64,000 nt of DNA, from assembly GCF_009729545.1 (NCBI RefSeq), contig NZ_WFIY01000004.1, forward strand, positions 222,001 to 286,000, written 5' to 3'. This document shows, piece after piece, positions 1 to 8,590 of this stretch. The position numbers and the translations under genes are program-made. How positions within the stretch are numbered: the first letter of the stretch is position 1; every line of letters begins with the position of its first letter. The notes beneath the pieces are model-generated. The model ran no database searches. It saw only the letters and a list, made by a program, of their open reading frames with translations, and was not told the DNA's origin. This stretch comes from Acidianus infernus (lineage in GTDB: Archaea > Thermoproteota > Thermoprotei_A > Sulfolobales > Sulfolobaceae).

Positions 1-718
1 TTATTGCACTTTCTATTTTTCTAGGATCAGCCGTCATTATTCCTGGAACTTCTGTTATAAGTCTTACATTCTCTACACTTAGGAGTTTACCAAGTAAGGT
101 TGCAGTATAATCACTTCCTCCTCTACCTATTGTGGTATATCTTTCATCTATAGTTTTGCCTATGAACCCAGGTATTATTAATATTTTACTCTTTTTACTT
201 ATAATTTTATTATTAATTTCCTTTAAGGTAAGATCTTCTAAGACGTTTGCTTCTCCGAAGTTATTGTCAGTAACTAATGGTGGTTCAGGATAAGCTATGG
301 AGTCTAACCTTCTTGACCTTAACGCAGCGTTTAGCACTATTGTAGCCATTCTTTCTCCGAATGATAGAATATAGTCTCTAACTCTAGGAGTAATCTCATC
401 TAGAACCCTTATTGACCAGGCTATTTTAAATAATTCATCCGCCATTTTTGAAAGATCCTTAAATGCGATTTCGAATTCTGGGCCATCAGCGACTTTTGAT
501 AGAATTTTAATGTGTTTATCATATATATTTCCTATTATTTCGGTAGATTTGTCTCTATTTTCTGTAGCAGAAATTAAATCGTTAGTTATTCCTTTCATTG
601 CAGAAGTAACTATAAGTACCTTATCCTCATTATTAGAATATTTCTCTACTTTTTCAGAAATAAGCTCGTAATCTTTCTCGTCTTTTTGTATAGATCCTCC
701 TATCTTAATTATTATCAT
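1..718 (-). CDS. Aspartate kinase, 3' end outside the window
   Basis: The N-terminal part of an aspartate kinase, which phosphorylates aspartate as the first step towards threonine, methionine and lysine. The ATG at 718 opens with the glycine-rich kinase motif (MIIIKIGGSIQ) followed by a LIVTSAMKGIT-type stretch, as expected for the amino-acid kinase fold. The last 14 nt of threonine synthase overlap this start on the same strand, so the two genes form one threonine-pathway unit. About 239 residues are visible; the C-terminal regulatory ACT domains would lie beyond base 1. The family call is firm, but I cannot tell whether the enzyme is feedback-regulated. Confidence 0.9.
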   Translation of the reverse strand, partial: MIIIKIGGSIQKDEKDYELISEKVEKYSNNEDKVLIVTSAMKGITNDLISATENRDKSTEIIGNIYDKHIKILSKVADGPEFEIAFKDLSKMADELFKIAWSIRVLDEITPRVRDYILSFGERMATIVLNAALRSRRLDSIAYPEPPLVTDNNFGEANVLEDLTLKEINNKIISKKSKILIIPGFIGKTIDERYTTIGRGGSDYTATLLGKLLSVENVRLITEVPGIMTADPRKIESAI

Positions 719-1886
719 TTATCTCACCTAAAACTATATTTTCTATATGTTCTGGATTAATTAGAATTCTTCTTGCATCTAACCTTAGCATTGCGTCTGG
801 ATCTTTTAACGCATGTCCTGTTAGTATTAATACGTTCTTTTGATCTTTATCTACTATACCTTCTTTAATTGCTTTATCATAACCTGCTAAGGCTGCAGCT
901 GACGCAGGTTCCGCTCCTATTCCTTCTTCTCTTGCAAGTCTCTTTTGAGCATCTATGATTTCTTGATCAGAAACTGATATTGCTGTGCCTTTTGAGCTCT
1001 TTATTGCTTTTATTGCTTTTTTCCAATTTACTGGCTTACCTATTCTAATGGCAGTCGCAATAGTTTCCGGGTTTTCAAAGAACTCTGGTTCGTTAAGTCC
1101 TTTTTCTATAGCTTTAGCTATTGGTGCCGCACCTTCTGCTTGAACCCCTATCATTCTAGGTACTTTGGAAATGACTCCTGCCTCTTGTAGTTCAGTAAAT
1201 CCTTTCCAAATAGCATATATATTACCTGCATTGCCTACTGGAACAATTACATTATCGGGTTCTCCTATTTCTTCTGCAATCTCGTATGCGATAGTTTTTT
1301 GCCCTTCTAGTCTCCAAGGATTAAATGAGTTAAGAGGATAAACAATTCCTAAATCTTTATATAATCTCATTACTGATGTCATTGCTACGTCAAAACTTCC
1401 ATTAACCTCTAGTATTGTCGCACCGTACAGGATAGACTGAGCAAGCTTACCCAGCGCTACTTTGCCTTTAGGTAAAACAAGGTATATTCTTAATCCGGCT
1501 CTTGAAGCATAAGCTGCCGCGGAGGCCGCTGTATTTCCTGTAGATGCTGCCGCAACTACCTTATATCCAGTATTTACTGCTGAGCTTACTGCGACAGTCA
1601 TTCCTCTATCTTTAAAGCTTCCTGTAGGATTTGCTCCTTCAAATTTATAAAATGTCTGTTTATAATTTCTTGAAGGTATTAATGGAGTATTTCCTTCATT
1701 TATACTTACTATTTTAGAGTAATTTCCAGGAATTGCATCTTTATATCTCCAAACTCCTCTTCCTTTAAGGTTAGAGAACGAGAAGCCTTTTAGCTTTACT
1801 TTAATTTCCAAAAGGCCACCGCATCTGGGGCAGGTTATTATTTTTTGATTAATATCTGTTTCATATCCGCAGTCTAGGCATTTCAT
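705..1886 (-). CDS. thrC: Threonine synthase
   Basis: A 393-residue PLP enzyme that converts O-phosphohomoserine to threonine. It starts with a small zinc-ribbon-like segment (Cys3, Cys6, Cys19, Cys22), as in many archaeal threonine synthases. The PLP lysine is Lys92 in the motif GSFKDRG, and the phosphate-binding loop STGNTAAS follows. The ATG at 1886 gives the complete zinc segment, which supports this start. It lies upstream of aspartate kinase and overlaps it by 14 nt, so translational coupling is likely. A divergent promoter region of about 100 bp separates it from the UbiD gene. Paralogous PLP enzymes such as cysteate synthase are a remote alternative; the kinase neighbour favours threonine synthase. 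Confidence 0.93.
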   Translation of the reverse strand: MKCLDCGYETDINQKIITCPRCGGLLEIKVKLKGFSFSNLKGRGVWRYKDAIPGNYSKIVSINEGNTPLIPSRNYKQTFYKFEGANPTGSFKDRGMTVAVSSAVNTGYKVVAAASTGNTAASAAAYASRAGLRIYLVLPKGKVALGKLAQSILYGATILEVNGSFDVAMTSVMRLYKDLGIVYPLNSFNPWRLEGQKTIAYEIAEEIGEPDNVIVPVGNAGNIYAIWKGFTELQEAGVISKVPRMIGVQAEGAAPIAKAIEKGLNEPEFFENPETIATAIRIGKPVNWKKAIKAIKSSKGTAISVSDQEIIDAQKRLAREEGIGAEPASAAALAGYDKAIKEGIVDKDQKNVLILTGHALKDPDAMLRLDARRILINPEHIENIVLGEINDNN

Positions 1887-1983
1887 GTATCCTTCTAACT
1901 TGTTTCCAACCTTTTGTCACCAGCCGATTAAGCTGAATTAAATATAAAAATATAAGCTTTGTGCAAAATGAATGTTATAAAAT

Positions 1984-3429
1984 ATGGCATTTGAAGATCT
2001 AAGAGATTATATAAATTTTATGCTTAAGAGGGGCAAAATTGTACAGATCGATGACGAAGTCGACGTAAATTTAGAGATTGCCGAACTAAGTAGGAGAGCC
2101 ACTTATTTACATTTACCTCCACTTCTATTTACTAATATTAAAAATTATAGAGAATGGAAAGTAATTACTAACGTTTTTTATTCAATAGACGCAGTAAAGG
2201 AAATTTTAGGAGTAGATAATTTAGAGAACATAGGGAAAAATTTTCTAACTGAATTTCAGGGAATGCCATTATCTCTTATTGATAAAATTAAATCTCTCCC
2301 AAACTTTTTGAAACTAGGAAAAATTATGCCAAAATCTGGAAAACCAAAGTTTAAGGAGAGAGAAATAGGATTAGAAGGTTTTCCTGCACTAAAAACGTGG
2401 CCTAAAGATGCCGGAAGATTCTTTACATTTTCATTAGTAGTAACTAAGGACCCAGAGACTGACGTTCATAACGTTAGCGTATATAGAATTCAAATATTAA
2501 ACGATAAGGAAGCATTAATGCATTGGCAAGCATTTAAAAGGGGATCGTTAACTGCCGCAAAATATAAGGAAATGGGAATTACTAAGATCCCTGTAGCGAT
2601 TGTTAACGGAGTAGATCCAGTAATAGCTTTTACTGCCGCTTCTCCTGTTCCCCCTGGTATTGATAAATATCTTTTTGCGGGTATCTTAAGAGGTGAAGGT
2701 GTAGAACTTTATAAGTTAGATAATGGAATTTTAGTTCCTTCTTCTGCTGAGTCTGTAATTGAAGGTTATGTAGATTTAGAAGACTTAAGGCCTGAAGGTC
2801 CTTTTGGAGATCATTTAGGTTATTATACGCCCGTGGATTATTATCCTACATTTAAGGTAGATAGAATTTACATTAGAGATAATCCAATATTTCATGCGAC
2901 CTCAGTTGGAAAACCTCCTCTTGAAGACGCATGGATAGGTAAAGCTGTTGAAAGAATATTCTTGCCTTTTATAAGGCTAGTTATTCCTGAGATAGTGGAT
3001 ATGAATTTACCGGAGTATGGTCTTTTTACTGGCATAGGAATTTTCTCAATAAGAAAGACTTTTCCTGGCCAAGCTAAAAGGGTGATGATGTCAATATGGG
3101 GAAACGGACAGCTGAGTTTCCTTAAATTTATTATAGTAGTTGATGCAGACGTAAATGTTCATGATATTAATCAAGTAATGTATGCCATAGCTACCACAGT
3201 AGACCCTGCAAGGGACGTTCTAATAATCCCTAATGCTATGAATGATTCATTGGACCATACTTCTCCTCATCCACCACTGGGCAGTAAGATAGGCATAGAT
3301 GCTACTAGAAAATTGAAGGAAGAATTAGGAAGAGACTGGCCAGAAGAAGTAAAAAGCGATGAAAATATTGTTAAAAAGATAGACCCGATATGGAATAAGA
3401 TTATAAAGAAATATCTTCCCTCAAAGTAA
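1984..3429 (+). CDS. UbiD-family prenylated-FMN decarboxylase
   Basis: A 481-residue protein of the UbiD family, reversible (de)carboxylases that use prenylated FMN. The prFMN/metal motif reads NVSVYR, giving Asn163, Ser165 and Arg168. The acidic pair of the catalytic triad is Glu271 and Asp276 in RPEGPFGD. The substrate is not readable from sequence. In archaea, family members act in quinone biosynthesis, aromatic acid metabolism, or as anhydromevalonate-phosphate decarboxylase. Sulfolobales are thought to use a more eukaryote-like mevalonate route, so I make no substrate call. The 3' end overlaps the convergent 91-residue gene by 29 bp. Confidence 0.88.
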   Translation: MAFEDLRDYINFMLKRGKIVQIDDEVDVNLEIAELSRRATYLHLPPLLFTNIKNYREWKVITNVFYSIDAVKEILGVDNLENIGKNFLTEFQGMPLSLIDKIKSLPNFLKLGKIMPKSGKPKFKEREIGLEGFPALKTWPKDAGRFFTFSLVVTKDPETDVHNVSVYRIQILNDKEALMHWQAFKRGSLTAAKYKEMGITKIPVAIVNGVDPVIAFTAASPVPPGIDKYLFAGILRGEGVELYKLDNGILVPSSAESVIEGYVDLEDLRPEGPFGDHLGYYTPVDYYPTFKVDRIYIRDNPIFHATSVGKPPLEDAWIGKAVERIFLPFIRLVIPEIVDMNLPEYGLFTGIGIFSIRKTFPGQAKRVMMSIWGNGQLSFLKFIIVVDADVNVHDINQVMYAIATTVDPARDVLIIPNAMNDSLDHTSPHPPLGSKIGIDATRKLKEELGRDWPEEVKSDENIVKKIDPIWNKIIKKYLPSK

Positions 3430-3676
3430 TATCGTCTTGCCTATAAATTACAGATATTTCCACTACATCTGTAGAAATTAATGGAATTTCTATCTTATCT
3501 TGAACGTCTCTATTTATCTTTATACTATCTGTTATAGTTTTTAAAGCAGTTTTTTCATCGGCAGTAGTTACTGTCACCTTGTATTTTATTAGGATCTCTC
3601 TAATAAAAAGTGTTTCTCCGCTTTTATTTTGCAATATAAGCTTTTCTCCACATATTTTAGCTTCAAATGCCCTCAT
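3401..3676 (-). CDS. Conserved-looking hypothetical protein, 91 aa
   Basis: I do not recognise this protein. It has 91 residues, no membrane segment and an alternating pattern of hydrophobic and charged residues that suggests a small beta-rich fold (for example IREILIKYKVTVTTADEK). It has one Cys. Its end lies inside the last 29 bp of the convergent UbiD gene, and it is divergent from the CdvB paralogue 73 bp away. Codon use resembles its neighbours, which makes it more likely to be a real gene than a shadow. Confidence 0.6.
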   Translation of the reverse strand: MRAFEAKICGEKLILQNKSGETLFIREILIKYKVTVTTADEKTALKTITDSIKINRDVQDKIEIPLISTDVVEISVIYRQDDITLREDISL

Positions 3677-3749
3677 TTTATAACGTCACTCTCTCACGTA
3701 TTATAAGTCTCTTTATTTAATTTAAGTTAAGCTAAAGATCTAAATCAAC

Positions 3750-4406
3750 ATGGCAAAGATGGAAGAATTCGTAAAGGGTTGGAATGGAAAACAAGAACCA
3801 AGTCTTGCAGATAAAATTAAAGGTGCCTTCAAGAGTAAAGAGCCATTAAGATATAAACTAATAATGGCCCAATACAAATTGAGAACAACACTAAGTAGGT
3901 TAGATGTTTACATCTCTAAGATGCAGGAAAGGGATAGAACGTTATTCGAGAGAGTAGTTGAGGCACAAATGAATAAAGATGAAGCCAGAGCTGCAATGTA
4001 TGCTAACGAGATTGCAGAAATAAGGAAAGTTTCAAAACAGCTTATAACTACGCAAATAGCTCTAGAGCAAGTAGAGCTCAGATTAGAGACTGTTACAGAA
4101 TTGGGCGATGTATTTACTAATCTAATTCCAGTAGTGGGAGTAATAAAAGAGCTTAGAGAATCGATGAAAGGTATGATGCCAGAATTAGGTTTAGAATTAG
4201 AAGAGATAGAGGAAGGATTACAAGAAGTTGTAATAGAGGCTGGAGACTTTACTGGTGGAAATATAGATTATGTAGCAAGCAACCCAGAGGCTAAGAAGAT
4301 ATTACAAGAAGCATCTGTAATAGCTGAACAAAGAATGAAGGAAAACTTCCCAGAATTACCCTCTATGGTCACTACTACTCAAAAGGCCGCGCCTACACAG
4401 AAATAA
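3750..4406 (+). CDS. CdvB paralogue (archaeal ESCRT-III protein)
   Basis: A 218-residue Snf7/ESCRT-III-like protein. It has a long predicted coiled coil (LRTTLSRLDVYISKMQERD, then an EARAAMYANEIAEIRK segment) that aligns by eye with CdvB at 27612-28388. It lacks the extra C-terminal winged-helix segment of CdvB itself, so it fits the shorter CdvB1/B2/B3 class that forms division rings and buds vesicles. Its place next to PEP synthase, upstream of the trp operon, matches my memory of the CdvB2 locus in Sulfolobus, but I leave the symbol open. The tail ELPSMVTTTQKAAPTQK could hold a MIM-like Vps4/CdvC-binding element (KENFPELP). TTTATTTAA at 3711-3719 is a promoter candidate. Confidence 0.88.
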   Translation: MAKMEEFVKGWNGKQEPSLADKIKGAFKSKEPLRYKLIMAQYKLRTTLSRLDVYISKMQERDRTLFERVVEAQMNKDEARAAMYANEIAEIRKVSKQLITTQIALEQVELRLETVTELGDVFTNLIPVVGVIKELRESMKGMMPELGLELEEIEEGLQEVVIEAGDFTGGNIDYVASNPEAKKILQEASVIAEQRMKENFPELPSMVTTTQKAAPTQK

Positions 4407-4483
4407 TTTTTATGTTTATTACCTTTTTTGTTAGTTTAAATAATCTAAGTAACTTTTTAAGGTATTAAGTGTATAAATTATTT

Positions 4484-4489
4484 GGTGAT
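4484..4489 (+). promoter_or_regulatory. Shine-Dalgarno motif GGTGAT before ppsA
   Basis: GGTGAT matches the anti-Shine-Dalgarno end of crenarchaeal 16S rRNA as I know it. It lies 5 nt before the in-frame ATT at 4495 and is the only strong ribosome-binding motif near the PEP synthase start. A strong TATA-like TATAAATTA at 4472-4480 would put transcription start near 4500, which conflicts with use of this motif. A weaker T/A-rich box at 4453-4460 would not. Confidence 0.55.
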
Positions 4490-4494
4490 AAATT

Positions 4495-6846
4495 ATTGTC
4501 GAGGCTCTTCTAAAAGATGCAATTCTTGACATTACAAAACTTAGAAAAGATATGATAGAACTCGCTGGGGGCAAGGGGGCTAATTTAGGTGAATTAGTAA
4601 GTTTTGATATAAGAGTTCCTCCTGGTTTTGTTATAACATCTAAAGCTTATTCTTATTTTATTGCATATAATAATTTGGAATCGAAGATTAAGTCTATTTT
4701 AGAAGAAAAAGATTCCGCAACTGCTAGTGAAGAAATTAAACAATTAATAATTTCATCTCAAGTTCCTCCAGATCTTGAAAATGCAATTCTTTCTTCTTAT
4801 GACGAATTGGCAAAGAAAGTTGGTAAAGAGGTTTTAGTTGCAGTAAGATCATCTGCTACTGCAGAAGATATAGAAAATGCTAGCTTTGCAGGCCAACAAG
4901 ATACTTACCTTAATGTGAGTAGGAGCGAGCTTATTCAAAAAGTAAAAGAAGTTTGGGCTAGCTTATTCAATGAAAGGGCTATAGAATATAGAAAAACTAA
5001 AGGAATAGATTCAACAAAAGTGGAAATGGCAGTAGTGGTTCAGAAGATGGTTAATTCTAGGTCAGCCGGAGTAATGTTCACTTTGCATCCTGCAACTGGA
5101 GATTCTAGATATATTGTTATAGAATCATCCTGGGGATTGGGAGAAGCGGTAGTAGGTGGTAAAGTAACTCCGGATGAAATAGTTATAGAAAAATCCACAT
5201 TAAGAATAGTAGAAAAGAGAGTATCTCATAAAATTTTGAAATATGTATACAATCCCCAAAAGAAGGCTAACGAAGAGGTAGACTTAAGTAATTCACCAGA
5301 AGCGGATAAAATAAGCATTTCTGATGAAGAAGCAATAGAATTGGCAAAGCTTGCACTTAAGATTGAAGAGCATTATAAAAGGCCTATGGATATAGAGTGG
5401 GCCATAGATGCTGATCTTAAATTCCCAGATAACGTTTTTATTGTTCAAGCAAGACCGGAGACTTTTTGGAGCTCTAAGAAAGCTACTAAAGAAGAAAAAG
5501 AAGAGGTAACTAGCGTAGAAAATAGAAAAGTCTTAGTTAAAGGTCTTGCAGCAAGTCCTGGTATAGCAAGCGGTATAGCTAGGGTAATTCTTGATGTAAA
5601 AGAGGCTGGGAATTTCAAGAAGGGAGATATACTAGTTACTAGAATGACAGATCCTGACTGGGTACCTATAATGAAAATAGCATCAGCAATTGTAACTGAC
5701 GAGGGAGGTATAACTAGTCATGCAGCTATAGTTTCTAGAGAGCTAGGAATTCCAGCAATAGTAGGTACTAAAGAAGCTACCAAAGTAATAAAAGATGGAC
5801 AAGAGATTACAGTAGATGCTACTAGAGGAATAGTTTATGAAGGAAAGATTGTAGAAGAGGTGGAAGAGCAAAAACCTCAAGTCACTCAAGGAATAAGCGG
5901 AATAAGTAGAGATACTCTGATGAGCCTATATCCAATTACTGCCACTAAGATTTACATGAATTTAGGTCAACCGGATATAATAGATAAATACGTTGATCTT
6001 CCTTTCGACGGAATTGGATTAATGAGAATAGAATTTATAGTATCAGAATGGATTAAATATCATCCACTTTATCTTATAAAAATAGGTAAGCCAGAGGAGT
6101 TTGTAAATAAGCTAGCAGACGGAGTAGCAAGAGTGGCTACAGCAATTTATCCTAGACCAGTAGTTGTCAGGTTTTCAGATTTCAAGACTAATGAATATAG
6201 AAGACTTATAGGTGGAGAAGAATTTGAACCTGAAGAAAGAAATCCAATGCTAGGATGGAGAGGAGTATCTAGGTATGTTAGCCCTCAGTACGAGCCAGCA
6301 TTCAGACTAGAAGTTAGAGCTATAAGAAAAGTTAGGGAAGAAATGGGCCTAAAGAACGTTTGGGTAATGTTCCCATTTGTTAGAACAGAATGGGAACTTA
6401 AAAAGGCATTAAAAATCATGGAAGAGGAAGGATTACAGAGGTCTAAAGACTTTAAAGTCTGGATAATGGCTGAGGTACCTTCAGTAATAGTATTAGCTGA
6501 TGTATTTGCGAAAATCATAGATGGTTTTAGCATAGGTAGTAATGATCTAGCACAATTAACTCTTGGAGTAGATAGAGACTCTGAAATTCTCGGAAGGATG
6601 GGATATTATGATGAAAGAGATCCAGCAGTATTACGCTCAATGAAGAAGTTAATAAGAATAGCTCACAAATACGGCGCCACGGTATCTATATGTGGCCAGG
6701 CTCCTAGCGTTTATCCAGAAGTTGCTGAGTTTCTAGTTAGAGCTGGAATTGATAGCATAAGTGTAAATCCTGATGCTGTAATATCAACTAGAAGAAACGT
6801 TGCTAGCATAGAACAGAAGATTATGCTTGAGAAACTGAGGAAATAA
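4495..6846 (+). CDS. ppsA: Phosphoenolpyruvate synthase
   Basis: Interconverts pyruvate and PEP with ATP, for gluconeogenesis or reversed. Domain order is the usual one: an N-terminal nucleotide-binding domain beginning at AGGKGANLGE, the swivelling phosphohistidine domain with GGITSHAAIVSRELGIPA (His is the phosphorylated residue), and a C-terminal PEP-binding barrel ending near SICGQAPS. The first canonical start is ATG 4552, which would begin almost on the GGK motif. The frame is open upstream and reads ILDITKLRKDMIELAGGKG, which resembles the roughly 20 residues that precede GGKGANLGE in other PEP synthases. The stop at 4489-4491 leaves only ATT codons (4492, 4495) as starts behind the GGTGAT motif. 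The start is therefore uncertain; the family is not. Confidence 0.93.
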   Translation: MVEALLKDAILDITKLRKDMIELAGGKGANLGELVSFDIRVPPGFVITSKAYSYFIAYNNLESKIKSILEEKDSATASEEIKQLIISSQVPPDLENAILSSYDELAKKVGKEVLVAVRSSATAEDIENASFAGQQDTYLNVSRSELIQKVKEVWASLFNERAIEYRKTKGIDSTKVEMAVVVQKMVNSRSAGVMFTLHPATGDSRYIVIESSWGLGEAVVGGKVTPDEIVIEKSTLRIVEKRVSHKILKYVYNPQKKANEEVDLSNSPEADKISISDEEAIELAKLALKIEEHYKRPMDIEWAIDADLKFPDNVFIVQARPETFWSSKKATKEEKEEVTSVENRKVLVKGLAASPGIASGIARVILDVKEAGNFKKGDILVTRMTDPDWVPIMKIASAIVTDEGGITSHAAIVSRELGIPAIVGTKEATKVIKDGQEITVDATRGIVYEGKIVEEVEEQKPQVTQGISGISRDTLMSLYPITATKIYMNLGQPDIIDKYVDLPFDGIGLMRIEFIVSEWIKYHPLYLIKIGKPEEFVNKLADGVARVATAIYPRPVVVRFSDFKTNEYRRLIGGEEFEPEERNPMLGWRGVSRYVSPQYEPAFRLEVRAIRKVREEMGLKNVWVMFPFVRTEWELKKALKIMEEEGLQRSKDFKVWIMAEVPSVIVLADVFAKIIDGFSIGSNDLAQLTLGVDRDSEILGRMGYYDERDPAVLRSMKKLIRIAHKYGATVSICGQAPSVYPEVAEFLVRAGIDSISVNPDAVISTRRNVASIEQKIMLEKLRK

Positions 6847-7111
6847 TTTTTGAACTTACTTTTTTACTATAACACTCCTTACATATTCTTCTCGAACCGT
6901 CAAAATATGCAGTGCACTCATCACATATTAATCTTCCGCAAATTTCACAATATCCTAAGGATAGATGCTGATGGCATATCTGACATAAACTAATTTCGCA
7001 TACTCTACAAATTCCTTTTTCTTTAACAAAATCATCTTCGCAGGCTTTTCTTCCGCAAAGTTTGCAGGAGTATTTAGCCTCTTTTTCTTCACATATTTCG
7101 CACAAATTCAT
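6821..7111 (-). CDS. Cys-rich multi-zinc-knuckle protein
   Basis: About 96 residues from the ATG at 7111 (MNLCEICEEKEA). It has at least six CxxC pairs plus Cys/His positions, like tandem B-box or treble-clef zinc fingers (CEICEEKEAKYSCKLCGRK, then CQICHQHLSLGYCEICGR). It probably binds three or four zinc ions. Function is unknown; such proteins often mediate protein or nucleic-acid contacts. The start lies inside the last 23 bp of the inositol-phosphate synthase gene on the same strand, so the two are probably co-translated. The 3' end overlaps the convergent ppsA by 26 bp. Confidence 0.75.
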   Translation of the reverse strand: MNLCEICEEKEAKYSCKLCGRKACEDDFVKEKGICRVCEISLCQICHQHLSLGYCEICGRLICDECTAYFDGSRRICKECYSKKVSSKIISSVSQA

Positions 7112-8174
7112 CAAACCATTTGTACGCCTCCTCATCATTTTTTGCTTGTATTGGAGGATGCTTGAAATAGAATGCAGATACTTTAATTAGAGGTCCACCA
7201 ATTTTCCTATCTAATGCAAGTTTTACGGCTCTTATTACATCTACTAGCACTGCGGCACAATTAGATTTGTCATCTACCTCTAAACTAGCTTCAACTTTTA
7301 TAGGCATTCCTGCAAATCCTGAACCTTTAACATAAATGTAAGCTACTTTAGTATTGCCTAAAAATGGTATATAATCGCTTGGACCTATCCTTATTTTGCC
7401 TTCTTTCTCTATTTCTTCTTCGTTATCTAAAGTACTAGTTACTGCTTTAGTTTTACTTATTCTTTTAGATTGTAACCTTTCTTCTGTTTTCATATTTAAA
7501 AAATCCGTATTGCCTCCAACGTTTAACTGGTAAGTTTCTTCTACTTTAACTCCTCTTAACATGAATAGCGAGGTTATTGCTCTATGAAATATTGTTGCAC
7601 CTACTTGCCCTTTTATATCATCTCCTGCAATTGGTAATCCTCTTTTTGCAAATTCTTCTGGAAACTTACCGGTAGGGTCACTAGCTATGAAGACTGGGAT
7701 AGCATTAATGAATGCCACGCCTGCCTCTAAAGCGGCTCTAGCATAAGCTCTAGATGCTTCTTCGCTTCCTACAGGTAATAGATTTATTAGAATATCTGCC
7801 TTGCTTTCTTTCAATACGTTAACTACGTCTTCTATGTTAACTTGTTCTTGGATAGGATTAAATATAGATTTCATATGTGGTGCTACTCCATCCAACACAG
7901 GTCCGGGTGAAACTTTTACTCCAGTTTTCTTCATTTCTACTATTCTTGGAGTTATATTTGGAGGTTGGAATATTGCTTCTGCAATGTCTTTTCCAATTTT
8001 ATTCTTAGAAATGTCAAATGCTGCTACTACTTCTATGTCAGTTACTTTATAATTGCCTATAATTGGAGTAATTAATCCTTCATAGTAATTGTCTCCCTTA
8101 TTTTTATAATATTCTATTCCTTGAATAAGCATTGAAGCACAGTTTCCTAAACCAGCTATTGCTATTCTAATCAT
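7089..8174 (-). CDS. Myo-inositol-1-phosphate synthase
   Basis: A 361-residue NAD-dependent enzyme that makes inositol-1-phosphate from glucose-6-phosphate. The Rossmann motif IAIAGLGNCAS opens the protein. Downstream are DILINLLPVGSEEASRAYA and GDDIKGQVGATIFHRA, which are typical of the archaeal short form. In Sulfolobales the product feeds archaetidylinositol lipid headgroups. I chose the ATG at 8174; the GTG codon directly before it is less likely. The following Cys-rich gene overlaps its end. The promoter region is shared with the divergent acylphosphatase gene. Confidence 0.9.
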   Translation of the reverse strand: MIRIAIAGLGNCASMLIQGIEYYKNKGDNYYEGLITPIIGNYKVTDIEVVAAFDISKNKIGKDIAEAIFQPPNITPRIVEMKKTGVKVSPGPVLDGVAPHMKSIFNPIQEQVNIEDVVNVLKESKADILINLLPVGSEEASRAYARAALEAGVAFINAIPVFIASDPTGKFPEEFAKRGLPIAGDDIKGQVGATIFHRAITSLFMLRGVKVEETYQLNVGGNTDFLNMKTEERLQSKRISKTKAVTSTLDNEEEIEKEGKIRIGPSDYIPFLGNTKVAYIYVKGSGFAGMPIKVEASLEVDDKSNCAAVLVDVIRAVKLALDRKIGGPLIKVSAFYFKHPPIQAKNDEEAYKWFDEFVRNM

Positions 8175-8236
8175 CACTTTTAAAGGGAAAATGTAGATTA
8201 AATATATATTGTTGATGAAAGGGATTTGTCTGAGCA

Positions 8237-8542
8237 GTGAGGAAGTGGAGCGACACTGAGGTGATTATGTTGTTAAGAAGAATGAAGGCTAAAGTGTATG
8301 GTAGAGTTCAAGGTGTAGGATTTAGAAGATTTGTTCAGATAAATGCAATAAGATTGGGAATAAAAGGTTATGCAAAAAATTTAGACGATGGAACAGTGGA
8401 AGTAGTTGCTGAAGGCTATGAGGAGGCTTTAGAGAAACTTCTTGATTACTTAAGACAAGGTCCTCCATTAGCTAAGGTTGAAAAAGTAGATTACGAAATG
8501 GAAGATTATAAAGGTGAATTTGATTCTTTTGAGACATATTAG
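8237..8542 (+). CDS. acyP: Acylphosphatase
   Basis: A 101-residue enzyme that hydrolyses carboxyl-phosphate anhydrides such as acetyl phosphate. The catalytic residues are in place: Arg30 in VQGVGFRRF and Asn48 in GYAKNLDDG. I chose the GTG at 8237 because the well-studied Sulfolobus acylphosphatase has the same length and the same N-terminal extension (it also begins with a KWSDTEV-type segment) and the same catalytic numbering. The internal ATGs at codons 11 and 16 would remove that extension. It lies just upstream of the trp operon promoter. Confidence 0.92.
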   Translation: MRKWSDTEVIMLLRRMKAKVYGRVQGVGFRRFVQINAIRLGIKGYAKNLDDGTVEVVAEGYEEALEKLLDYLRQGPPLAKVEKVDYEMEDYKGEFDSFETY

Positions 8543-8550
8543 TTTATATA
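8543..8550 (+). promoter_or_regulatory. TATA box of the trp operon
   Basis: TTTATATA directly after the acylphosphatase stop codon is a good archaeal TATA element. The usual spacing would place transcription start near 8574, leaving a short leader before trpB at 8591. No leader peptide or attenuator is visible, so control would have to act at this promoter. Confidence 0.55.
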
Positions 8551-8590
8551 CCACAGCTTAACATTTTATTTTGGTGTTCTTGTTGAGCCA

